DNA of 21,721 nucleotides from a virus. Of this stretch, positions 14,186 to 20,791 are shown in pieces (the first letter of the stretch is position 1; the number at the start of each line of letters is the position of its first letter). Location of the stretch: IMG/VR virus record IMGVR_UViG_3300046007_005134, positions 1-21,721 of that record; one strand, 5' to 3'. The notes below the pieces were generated by a model that was not told the DNA's origin, did not search any database, and saw nothing but the letters and a program-made list of their open reading frames with translations. Both the position numbers and the translations under genes were made by a program.

Positions 14186-14405
14186 AACAGATGATTTGAG
14201 GATGTTAATGGATTATTTAGATAAAGAATTAGTTGAAGAGGTTGAAGTTCGAGTAGTGCCAGCTAATTTTGCTGCTTATTTTACTTTTTCAGATCTTGAC
14301 GGTAGAGAGTGCGAGATCACTCTTTATGCTGCTATGCGAGATATGCGTCCAGATTTGATGAAAAAAATGCAACTAAAAACTAGACTTAAAAAGGAGACAC
14401 AATGA
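14175..14405 (+). CDS. Small conserved protein of the replication block
   Basis: 76 residues from the second of two adjacent ATGs (14175), because AAAGGAG then has a six-base spacer; ATG 14172 is the alternative. It overlaps the nuclease stop. MRIRTDDLRMLMDYLDKELV suggests an N-terminal helix, followed by strands (VEVRVVPANFAAYFTFSD, ECEITLYAAMRD). I recall short proteins with this layout between nuclease and polymerase genes in related phages; function unknown. Confidence 0.6.
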   Translation: MRIRTDDLRMLMDYLDKELVEEVEVRVVPANFAAYFTFSDLDGRECEITLYAAMRDMRPDLMKKMQLKTRLKKETQ

Positions 14406-14635
14406 GCGATGGTATGACTGAAGCGTTTAGAACTAAAAAACCTAAAAAAGAAAAAGAAGTGAGAAAAGAAATTAACAAGCACGTTACATTAGTTATCAAC
14501 AAAACTGCTAATGTTGTTTTTATTGAGAATACTATGGGAGGCCCCCAGCTTACAGATCAAATTTATTTAAAAGTTGATACTTTTGAACAAATTGTAAAAG
14601 AAGTTAAAAAGGCTCTTAAAAATGGATCAAAATAA
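14402..14635 (+). CDS. Small lysine-rich hypothetical protein
   Basis: 77 residues, ATG 14402 with AAAGGAG upstream, overlapping the previous stop by 4 bases (ATGA). Residues 11-27 are very lysine-rich (RTKKPKKEKEVRKEINK); the rest is beta/alpha (HVTLVINKTANVVFIENT, EQIVKEVKKALKNG). No family recognised. Confidence 0.55.
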   Translation: MSDGMTEAFRTKKPKKEKEVRKEINKHVTLVINKTANVVFIENTMGGPQLTDQIYLKVDTFEQIVKEVKKALKNGSK

Positions 14636-14801
14636 ACAATTGAGACTTCATTTTTTTAGTGTTGCTATGCAAGCAATAATTCAAAGAGAAGGCGTTCTAT
14701 GTGCTCTAAAAAAAGAACAGATAGCTAAAGAAGCTTTAGAGTACGCTGAAAAGGCCGTTGAGGCCTGGGAACAAAAGATGTATGAACAAACGTTACTATA
14801 A
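14622..14801 (+). CDS. Very small helical protein (59 aa)
   Basis: ATG 14622 lies inside the end of the previous gene and the frame closes with TAA at 14799-14801. The protein begins MDQNKQLRLHFFSVAMQAII and continues as one or two charged helices (EQIAKEALEYAEKAVEAWEQ). It fills the gap between two genes exactly and ends just before the Shine-Dalgarno of the next gene, which argues it is real. The ribosome site is weak (AAAAAGG), so coupling to the upstream gene is likely. Function unknown. Confidence 0.55.
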   Translation: MDQNKQLRLHFFSVAMQAIIQREGVLCALKKEQIAKEALEYAEKAVEAWEQKMYEQTLL

Positions 14802-14815
14802 CAAAGGAGTAAACA

Positions 14816-15283
14816 ATGAGTAAAAACTCATCAGGTGCAGGTAGCAATTGGGCTACTCGTACAAAAACAGCTGCAAAAGAAGTGCCACTTAGCAAAGCTA
14901 CGTCAGACCGCGGAGAACGACGTACCGCTGTTGTGGAATCATTCACGCCTAAGTCCTACAAGACTGGTAGTTTCGGCGTCGAAGTTAAGTATTCCGTAGC
15001 AGGGTTACAGCGCCCCGTATACGAAAATATTGTATTGACAAAGCTCTCTGACAGTGGTACTATGGAACCAACCAAGTACGGAGAGAGCAATTTGAAACGA
15101 CGGTTGCAAGCTTTTGGTCTGGATAGCGATGCTATTAACGCATTCCCTATTCCTCGATCACCTAAAGATGCAGGCAATGATGCTTACAATCTTTCAGGAA
15201 CAAATGTCGCTGTCTATCTCGTTGATGAGGAATACCTTGGAAAGCCCACAAAGCGAGTGCGTGCTGTATTCCCTATCGGTTGA
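14816..15283 (+). CDS. DUF669-like / possible single-strand DNA-binding protein
   Basis: 155 residues, ATG 14816 with AAAGGAG upstream. The N-terminal 30 residues are Ser/Ala/Lys-rich and disordered. The core (TAVVESFTPKSYKTGSFGVE, VKYSVAGLQRPVYENIVLTK) is beta-rich, followed by LKRRLQAFGLDSDAINAF and a C-terminal strand region VAVYLVDEEYLGKPTKRVRA. This order recalls phage DUF669-like proteins next to polymerases, thought to bind single-stranded DNA. It is placed directly ahead of the polymerase and is more GC-rich than its neighbours. The assignment rests on pattern and context. Confidence 0.5.
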   Translation: MSKNSSGAGSNWATRTKTAAKEVPLSKATSDRGERRTAVVESFTPKSYKTGSFGVEVKYSVAGLQRPVYENIVLTKLSDSGTMEPTKYGESNLKRRLQAFGLDSDAINAFPIPRSPKDAGNDAYNLSGTNVAVYLVDEEYLGKPTKRVRAVFPIG

Positions 15284-15291
15284 TAGCTTAT

Positions 15292-15350
15292 AGCCGTGAA
15301 TGTAAATCGGCTCGATAGTCGTGGCCCCGGACTTTAAACGGGGCATTTTT
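15292..15350 (+). terminator. Two stem-loops, the second an intrinsic-terminator-like hairpin, directly before the polymerase ATG
   Basis: A 5-bp stem AGCCG/CGGCT (15292-15296, 15308-15312) is followed by a perfect 6-bp stem GCCCCG/CGGGGC (15324-15329, 15339-15344) and ATTTTT. The polymerase ATG is at 15353, two bases after the T-tract. It may attenuate transcription or control translation of the polymerase. Confidence 0.6.
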
Positions 15351-15352
15351 AC

Positions 15353-17308
15353 ATGAAATACAAAACAGTAACAACATTAGAAGAATTTATTAGTATTGTT
15401 ACACAATGGAAAGGCTTAATGGCCTGTGACATTGAAACACATCCTACTTGTATTTTAGGAGTGTCTCTTGCAGCAGAGACAACAAACAATGGCATAAACG
15501 CTATTTATATACCATTAAAAGTTTATGACAAAGAAAAGAATATATTTACTGAGGCTTCTGATAAAAACCTTGCGGACAGTCTTGGCACTATGCTTATGGA
15601 CTACCATCTTGTTGGTCATAATTTCACTTACGACAAAACGCACTTAGATAAACATTATAAAGTAGAGACTTATTGGAAAGCCGATACCCGTATTATGTGG
15701 CATCTGGCCTCTGCCCCTTCTGGCCCAAGGCCTTATGGTCTTAAAGACGCCCAGGTGGAACTATTAGATATGGAACAGCGAGGCAATACCGAATTAATAA
15801 GTAATATTAAAGCTAACGGGGGCAAGGGCAAAGGCGAAGACATGCACTTAGCCGACCTTGAGGTATTAGCTAAGTATGCTGCATTGGATGCCTATTCTAC
15901 TATTCTTTTGTATAAAAAGTTGTCACCGTTTTTTGATATAAACGATTATTGGTGGATGCTTGAACAAATGATGAAATACAACATTTTGTTGCAGAACAAC
16001 ACCGATAGCGGCGTTTCAGTGGATGTACCTGGGCTTGAGAGGTCTCACCAGAGACTTCTTAAAACAAAAGAAGCAGCTAAGTCTCGGTTTCAGAAGGAGC
16101 TAAAGAATGAAATCCAATCACTCGAAAAAGACTGGGCAGATCGTAGAATTACCGAGTATAAGCGGGAAAGCAACAGAACTTGGTATGCGAATCATCCAGA
16201 AAAATGGGAACGTTTCAACCTCAATTCTGACGCACATAAAAGAGAACTATTTTTTGAAAAACTCGGACACACACCCCTCAATTTTACCGAAGGAGGCAAA
16301 CCTAGTGTGGACGGGGATAGCATCAAACGGCTCCAGGGTAATTTTGTGGAGGCTTACTTAAAATATGAAAAAGCTAATACGTTATCTACTAATTTCTCTG
16401 GACCTTATTTGTCAAGCTGTAGAGACAGTCGGCTTCACCCTGGCTTTAACATTTGCGGTACTGTATCTTATCGTCTCTCAGGTTTTAAGCCATACCTACT
16501 TAATGCTCCGTTTGACGAGAAAGCGATACTTAAAAATCTTAAGTGCGACGAGGGATATGTTGGTGTACACGCCGACTTATCCGCAATTGAACCCACGGTT
16601 ACCGCGCACTACAGCGAAGACCCCTCCCTCCTCAAAGTCTTCAGGGACGGGCTAGGCGATATTTATCTTGACTTAGCTTTAGAGCTTTTTAAGACAGACA
16701 AAGAGCTTCATTACGGATACAACCCAAATATACCTATTACCTCTGAAGTTAAAGAAAGATTTGCTAAACAACGTAAAGTTGCTAAAGTTATTCAGCTTGC
16801 TGTACAATATACAGGCACTAAACACACTGTGTCTAAAAACCTTACAAAAGAAGGTATACCAACTACTGTCGAACAAGCAGACGAATATGTAAAAGCTTAC
16901 TGGCGTAAATTCGATGCTGTAAGAAAGTTTAACTATCAACTACGTGAAGTTAATCGTAAAGACGGTCATCTTCGCAATATCATAGGAAGGATAATACGTG
17001 TACCCGATCCGGAATATAAAGACTTACCTAACAGATTTGTACAAAGTAGTGCGCACGACATACTCATACTATGGGTGCTTAGTATCTATGGGCGTTGTAA
17101 GGAAGAAGGCATTAAAATCAAGCCTATCTTACTTGACTGTCACGATAGTACCAGCAATCAAGTTCCAAAAGAACAAGCAGAACGACTCAAACAAATATAC
17201 GTGTCCACCCTCCGAACTTTAAATGATCAACTTGGATTGTGTGTAAATATAAAAGCGGAGGCTAAGACATTCAATACTTTAGCCGGATTGAAAAACGAGG
17301 AAGAATAG
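15353..17308 (+). CDS. DNA polymerase, family A, with 3'-5' exonuclease
   Basis: 651 residues; replicates the phage genome. The proofreading domain is complete: D26-x-E28 (CDIET), N90 to D94 (GHNFTYD), Y175 to D179 (YAALD). Polymerase motif A is ADLSAIEPTVTAHYS with D408 and the steric-gate E413, but Thr where DYSQIELR has Arg. Motif B is R474-x3-K478-x3-L482-x3-Y486, so the Pol I Phe762 position is Leu. Motif C is H597-D598-S599 rather than HDE. No 5' nuclease domain is present. The ATG has no Shine-Dalgarno and follows a terminator-like hairpin. Leu at this position is reported as common in virioplankton polymerases. Confidence 0.93.
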   Translation: MKYKTVTTLEEFISIVTQWKGLMACDIETHPTCILGVSLAAETTNNGINAIYIPLKVYDKEKNIFTEASDKNLADSLGTMLMDYHLVGHNFTYDKTHLDKHYKVETYWKADTRIMWHLASAPSGPRPYGLKDAQVELLDMEQRGNTELISNIKANGGKGKGEDMHLADLEVLAKYAALDAYSTILLYKKLSPFFDINDYWWMLEQMMKYNILLQNNTDSGVSVDVPGLERSHQRLLKTKEAAKSRFQKELKNEIQSLEKDWADRRITEYKRESNRTWYANHPEKWERFNLNSDAHKRELFFEKLGHTPLNFTEGGKPSVDGDSIKRLQGNFVEAYLKYEKANTLSTNFSGPYLSSCRDSRLHPGFNICGTVSYRLSGFKPYLLNAPFDEKAILKNLKCDEGYVGVHADLSAIEPTVTAHYSEDPSLLKVFRDGLGDIYLDLALELFKTDKELHYGYNPNIPITSEVKERFAKQRKVAKVIQLAVQYTGTKHTVSKNLTKEGIPTTVEQADEYVKAYWRKFDAVRKFNYQLREVNRKDGHLRNIIGRIIRVPDPEYKDLPNRFVQSSAHDILILWVLSIYGRCKEEGIKIKPILLDCHDSTSNQVPKEQAERLKQIYVSTLRTLNDQLGLCVNIKAEAKTFNTLAGLKNEEE

Positions 17309-17311
17309 TTA

Positions 17312-17340
17312 TTGACTTAAATAATCACATTTGCTATAAT
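17312..17340 (+). promoter_or_regulatory. Sigma70 promoter for the ClpP-like gene
   Basis: TTGACT (17312-17317), 17 bp, TATAAT (17335-17340). It lies in the 52-base gap after the polymerase. The start should fall near 17347, giving a short leader with GGAG before the ATG at 17361. Confidence 0.8.
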
Positions 17341-17360
17341 GTAAATAGAATGGAGAACAA

Positions 17361-18143
17361 ATGAAAAATCTAATGTTAATGATCGCGATGTTACTGTCCT
17401 GCGGGGCCTGTAAAGCTAGTCAATCAGGGGACGTTATTGAATTATCAGAAGACAATACAGTTCAGTTGAATTTACCTATTTTTAGCGACACAGCAGCAGA
17501 AGTGCAAAAAAGACTTCTCGAAAAAGACGTTAAGTTAAAAGCAGGAAAGCCGCTTTATTTAGTACTTAATACCCCCGGCGGCAGTATTCAAGATGGTCTT
17601 ATGATTATTGAGACCGCTAAGAGTTTAAAGCGCCCGATACATACTATTAGTATTTTTAGTGCTAGTATGGGATTCGTTATTTCCCAGTATTTAGATAAAC
17701 GTTATGCTCTGGACTCTGCTGTCATTATGACCCATAAAGCTCGGGTGGGCAACGTAGGCGGAGACGTTCCTGGAAGTTTTATTAACATGGCTCAGTATCT
17801 CTTAAATTTTGTTAATAACATTAACGAAAAGATTGCTATTCGTTCTAAAATGGAATTAGACTCTTACAACAAGCTTATCGAGTCAGATTATTGGATGGGT
17901 TCTACTCAAGCTATTGATCACAATTTTATGGATAAAGTTGTGACTATTTCTTGTGATAAATCTTTGCAAGGTTATGCGGAACCTCAAAGAGTTGACTTAG
18001 GATTTTTTGCTGTTACTGTTCAGTTTCACAAATGTCCTTTAATTACTCAACCTAACCTAGTAGAAGGAAATGCTTCAAATATGGATTTGCTTATCAACAA
18101 AAAAGCAAAACTTAGAAACACTTTTCCTCAACTATTTCAATAA
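17361..18143 (+). CDS. Exported ClpP/S14-like serine protease, probable lipoprotein
   Basis: 260 residues, ATG 17361 with GGAG. Residues 1-16 are a signal peptide (MKNLMLMIAMLLSCGACKAS), with LLSC as a possible lipobox; cleavage at a later site is the alternative. The core has the ClpP fold: LYLVLNTPGGSIQDGLMIIE (oxyanion region), S102 in SASMGF, H125 in MTHKA, and D176 in SDYWM, so the triad is complete. Two later cysteines (SCDKSLQG, FHKCPL) may form a disulfide, which suits an extracytoplasmic site. It has its own promoter and lies far from the capsid genes, so a prohead protease role is unlikely. The substrate is unknown. Confidence 0.8.
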   Translation: MKNLMLMIAMLLSCGACKASQSGDVIELSEDNTVQLNLPIFSDTAAEVQKRLLEKDVKLKAGKPLYLVLNTPGGSIQDGLMIIETAKSLKRPIHTISIFSASMGFVISQYLDKRYALDSAVIMTHKARVGNVGGDVPGSFINMAQYLLNFVNNINEKIAIRSKMELDSYNKLIESDYWMGSTQAIDHNFMDKVVTISCDKSLQGYAEPQRVDLGFFAVTVQFHKCPLITQPNLVEGNASNMDLLINKKAKLRNTFPQLFQ

Positions 18144-18154
18144 GGAGTGGTAAT

Positions 18155-18922
18155 GTGGCTTACACTTTTAGTTTATACTCTGCTACCGCAGATTATGGTG
18201 CTGTGCCTAATTTCCTGGTACTCGGTGAGAGTGATCTTAAAGGCTTCTCGTCTCTCTACCAGGTTACGGCAGAGACCGCAAAAGCGGTTGAGCAGGCAGG
18301 AACTGTTAAGGGATTTAAGGGTGTTGTCTGGTCAAAAAGACTCTGGATGGACTTCGACAACCCCGAAGCCGCCAAACGGGCCGATGGCAAGTTAAAGGAG
18401 ATGGGATATGATTATATTAGTTACAGCACTGGTAACCGTGGTATGCATTTTGGGATCTTACGCAGCCATCCTCCTAGCCACTTACTTCCCTTACTCGATA
18501 AAGCCTGGGTCAAAGAACACTTCCCAGAAGCCGACAGTTCGATCTACACCCATTTACATCCGTTCAGAATACCGGGAACAATCCATGAAAAAACAGGGAG
18601 ACCAAAGGTACTCATCGCTGAGCACAGAGGAAGTATCCTTACACTTCCCCCACTTAAAAGGGAAGAAATGCAAATTGTTTCTACTGGACAAAAACAAGGA
18701 AAAAGCGTATTTGATTGTTTCTATGTAATGGCGAATACAGTTCCAGTAAACAATGGACAACGGCATCAAATTATGATAAGATTGTTAAACGCGTTGAAAA
18801 ACGATGCCGGCGTTCCGATGGATATAGCGATGTGGTGGACAGGTGAGTGGAATAAAATGTTGAGTGAACCGAAGGAAGACCATGAAATCGAAAAAGCCGT
18901 TCGATCAATATACGAAAGATGA
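18155..18922 (+). CDS. Small archaeo-eukaryotic primase (PrimPol)
   Basis: 255 residues from GTG 18155, with AAGGAG seven bases upstream. It should synthesise primers for replication. Motif I is LWMDFDN with D66 and D68; motif II is STGNRGMHFG with H98; motif III is around D127 (ADSSIYTHLHPFRIPGTIHE), continuing to the KTG turn. Residues about 170-255 resemble a helical primase C-terminal domain (NNGQRHQIMIRLLNAL). It stands alone: no helicase domain is fused and none is in the window. The first 400 bases are visibly more GC-rich than flanking genes, which may reflect transfer. Confidence 0.8.
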   Translation: MAYTFSLYSATADYGAVPNFLVLGESDLKGFSSLYQVTAETAKAVEQAGTVKGFKGVVWSKRLWMDFDNPEAAKRADGKLKEMGYDYISYSTGNRGMHFGILRSHPPSHLLPLLDKAWVKEHFPEADSSIYTHLHPFRIPGTIHEKTGRPKVLIAEHRGSILTLPPLKREEMQIVSTGQKQGKSVFDCFYVMANTVPVNNGQRHQIMIRLLNALKNDAGVPMDIAMWWTGEWNKMLSEPKEDHEIEKAVRSIYER

Positions 18923-19250
18923 TATCGATAAATATCGGTTTCAGTTCGTTAAGAACACACTACGACGTGCAAGTTACAGGTGGCCTTGGCGTAACGTAGC
19001 AATTAAACGAGCATGGCTCGAGTGGGGAAAATACAAATGCGAAAAATGCAAAAAAGTAGTGCCCTCAAAAGAAAAGCAGTTAGATCACACCCAGCCCGTA
19101 GTGGACATAAAAAAGGGCTTCGAAGGTTGGGACAAATACTGCGAGAGACTGTTCACCGACTCCTTGGGCTTCAAAGTCCTATGTTTGAGTTGCCACGAAA
19201 AGAAAACAAAAAAAGAAAACGTAGCAAGAAGGAAGTATAAAAATGGCTAA
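18882..19250 (+). CDS. HNH endonuclease
   Basis: 122 residues from ATG 18882 (AAGGA six bases upstream); the frame is open from 18864 without a better start. It overlaps the primase C-terminus by 41 bases. A zinc knuckle holds C53-x2-C56 and C101-x2-C104, and the beta-beta-alpha metal core reads QLDHTQPV (D68, H69) and LCLSCHEKK (H105). The N-terminus is basic and Trp-rich (YRWPWRNVAIKRAWLEWGKY). In a replication block it may resolve or nick DNA, or it may be a homing-type nuclease. It lies between genes, not within one. Confidence 0.82.
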   Translation: MKSKKPFDQYTKDDIDKYRFQFVKNTLRRASYRWPWRNVAIKRAWLEWGKYKCEKCKKVVPSKEKQLDHTQPVVDIKKGFEGWDKYCERLFTDSLGFKVLCLSCHEKKTKKENVARRKYKNG

Positions 19251-19935
19251 AATATTAGTGATAGCTGATACGCAAGCACCATTTATACATCAAGATTACT
19301 TGCGATTTTTAAAAGCCGTACAAAAGAAGTATGGTACAACTTTAACTGTTCATGTCGGCGATCTCGTAGACCACCACGCTTTAGGGGACTGGGATCACGA
19401 TCCAGATGGTTTTAGTGCTGGACAAGAGCTTCAACAAGCTATTAAACAGCTTACGCCTTTTTATAAAGCATTTCCTAGTATGCTTGTGTGCAAAGGTAAC
19501 CATGATGAGCGAATCTTCAGAAGAGCTCTAAAACACGGCATTCCTAGGGCTTACTTACGTGAGTACAGGGATTTTATGAAAGCCCCAAAAGGCTGGAAAT
19601 GGGTCGATAAGGCTGAAGTGGATAATGTTATATATAAACATGGTCTAGGGTATTCTGGAGTACAGGGAGCTATAAACGCCGCTAAGGATGAGCTTAAGTC
19701 ATGCGTTATTGGTCACTTGCATGCAGACGCCGGTGTACTGTTCTGGGCCAATTCTCAGGTACTGTTGTTTGGTATGAATGTAGGGTCTGGGATTGATAAA
19801 GACGCATACGCATTTGAGTATGGAAAGCATATGCGTAAAAAGCCGATTCTAAGCTGCGGAGTGGTTATTAATGGTAATCCCACGCTGATAGCTATGCACT
19901 TAAACAAACGAGGAAGGTGGACAGGTAAATTATGA
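19243..19935 (+). CDS. Calcineurin-like metallophosphoesterase
   Basis: 230 residues, ATG 19243, overlapping the HNH gene by 8 bases. Metal-binding motifs in order: D9-x-Q11 (ADTQAPF; the usual second residue is His), GD at 39-40 (HVGDLVDHH), GNHDE with N86 and H87, H133 (YKHG) and GHLH with H158 and H160. Such phage proteins may act on DNA ends, nucleotides or 2',3'-cyclic phosphates. Its place after primase and HNH genes suggests nucleic-acid processing, perhaps an Mre11-like partner, though no SbcC-like ATPase is seen. Confidence 0.82.
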   Translation: MAKILVIADTQAPFIHQDYLRFLKAVQKKYGTTLTVHVGDLVDHHALGDWDHDPDGFSAGQELQQAIKQLTPFYKAFPSMLVCKGNHDERIFRRALKHGIPRAYLREYRDFMKAPKGWKWVDKAEVDNVIYKHGLGYSGVQGAINAAKDELKSCVIGHLHADAGVLFWANSQVLLFGMNVGSGIDKDAYAFEYGKHMRKKPILSCGVVINGNPTLIAMHLNKRGRWTGKL

Positions 19936-20153
19936 AGTTGTTATCAAAAATAAGACTTACTATTGTTCAATGGCTTGTCGTTACGTTAGCAGCTGTAGCT
20001 GGGATATTAGCTGTAGCTTTTAAACTACAAGGCGATAAACTTAAAGAAGTTAAATTAAAGCTTATGGAAAAGGATCTTGACTTAGCTATTAAGAAAGATT
20101 CTGACAACATTAAAGAAAAAAAGAAAAAACTTAGAGAGGCTAAAAGAAAATGA
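19932..20153 (+). CDS. Membrane-anchored coiled-coil protein, possible inner-membrane spanin or holin
   Basis: 73 residues, ATG 19932, overlapping the previous stop (ATGA). Residues about 10-30 (IVQWLVVTLAAVAGILAVAF) are a transmembrane segment, followed by a highly charged Lys/Glu/Asp coiled coil (KLKEVKLKLMEKDLDLAIKK onward). One N-terminal membrane helix plus a coiled coil is the layout of an Rz-type i-spanin. No enzyme motif is present. The lysis role is inferred from layout and neighbours. Confidence 0.6.
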   Translation: MKLLSKIRLTIVQWLVVTLAAVAGILAVAFKLQGDKLKEVKLKLMEKDLDLAIKKDSDNIKEKKKKLREAKRK

Positions 20154-20278
20154 GGTTTACGCCTATAATTATAATTTACGCTATTCTTTTGTTTATTGCG
20201 GCTATTGCTGTAAAGCAGTTGAATGTGTGTACGGACAAATTAAGAAAAAACAAAATAGAAATTCTACCAATTGATTAG
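20150..20278 (+). CDS. Tiny single-pass membrane protein (42 aa)
   Basis: ATG 20150 overlaps the previous stop by four bases (ATGA); stop TAG at 20276-20278. It begins MRFTPIIIIYAILLFIAAIA, a hydrophobic membrane helix, then a short charged tail with one Cys. The tight overlap and exact fit between neighbours argue for a real gene. It could be a holin, antiholin or regulator; no family is recognised. Confidence 0.55.
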   Translation: MRFTPIIIIYAILLFIAAIAVKQLNVCTDKLRKNKIEILPID

Positions 20279-20285
20279 GTGACAT

Positions 20286-20546
20286 ATGAAGCCAAAAATG
20301 CACAGAAGTCTACCAATAGTGATGATTGAAGCAATCGATCATTGCATGGACACTCCACGTAACTTGCGAGAAGATGTTATGAAGTTTCATGTAGTGGGTA
20401 TTTTGTTTGCTGAAACTAAAGATGCATGGTATTTGGCTAGTTGGTTGTTTATGAAAGATATCAATGACGGTAATAATGAAGGGTTTATGATCGTAAAAAC
20501 CCCCGGCGCTAAGATTACTATACTAGGGCATTTAAATAATGAGTAA
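20286..20546 (+). CDS. Hypothetical protein
   Basis: 86 residues, ATG 20286 with AGGTGA upstream. Sequence is mixed: PIVMIEAIDHCMDTPRNLRE helical, then VVGILFAETKDAWYLASWLF and a final strand region. No signal peptide, metal motif or recognised family. It overlaps the next gene by 8 bases. Confidence 0.5.
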   Translation: MKPKMHRSLPIVMIEAIDHCMDTPRNLREDVMKFHVVGILFAETKDAWYLASWLFMKDINDGNNEGFMIVKTPGAKITILGHLNNE

Positions 20547-20790
20547 GTATTTGTTAATAGTATTCCTAGTGTCACAATTGTGTCTAGGAAATGAACAGAA
20601 ATGTGAAAAAGCATTGTCTGCCTGTGAGGAAGTAATTCACGCCCAAGACAAAGCTATTGACAATTTAAAAAAATCTGTTATAGTTTTAAAGAAAGAGCTA
20701 GAGCAGTCAAAACGAACAACACCTACTTGGGTGTTAATTGTTGGAGGTATAGCGACTGGCATAATCATTAGCTCTGTAGTAAGGAGATAA
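20539..20790 (+). CDS. Exported coiled-coil protein with C-terminal membrane segment, spanin-like
   Basis: 83 residues, ATG 20539. Residues 1-17 are a signal-like segment (MSKYLLIVFLVSQLCLG); SQLC is a poor lipobox, so type I cleavage is as likely. A coiled coil follows (CEKALSACEEVIHAQDKAID, then LKKSVIVLKKELEQSK) and residues about 60-80 (TPTWVLIVGGIATGIIISSV) form a membrane helix. N-terminal export signal plus C-terminal membrane anchor is the topology of unimolecular spanins. Similar CxKALxACxxVI proteins are frequent in podovirus late regions as I recall. Confidence 0.6.
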   Translation: MSKYLLIVFLVSQLCLGNEQKCEKALSACEEVIHAQDKAIDNLKKSVIVLKKELEQSKRTTPTWVLIVGGIATGIIISSVVRR

Positions 20791-20791
20791 T

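Noticed and set aside
16365-16655. Membrane-like 96-codon frame inside the polymerase gene
   Set aside because: It lies in a shifted frame of a gene with all polymerase motifs, and the start lacks a ribosome site.
19013-19240. 75-codon basic frame inside the HNH gene
   Set aside because: Its Lys/Arg richness is a frame-shifted reading of the Lys-rich HNH gene; no ribosome site.
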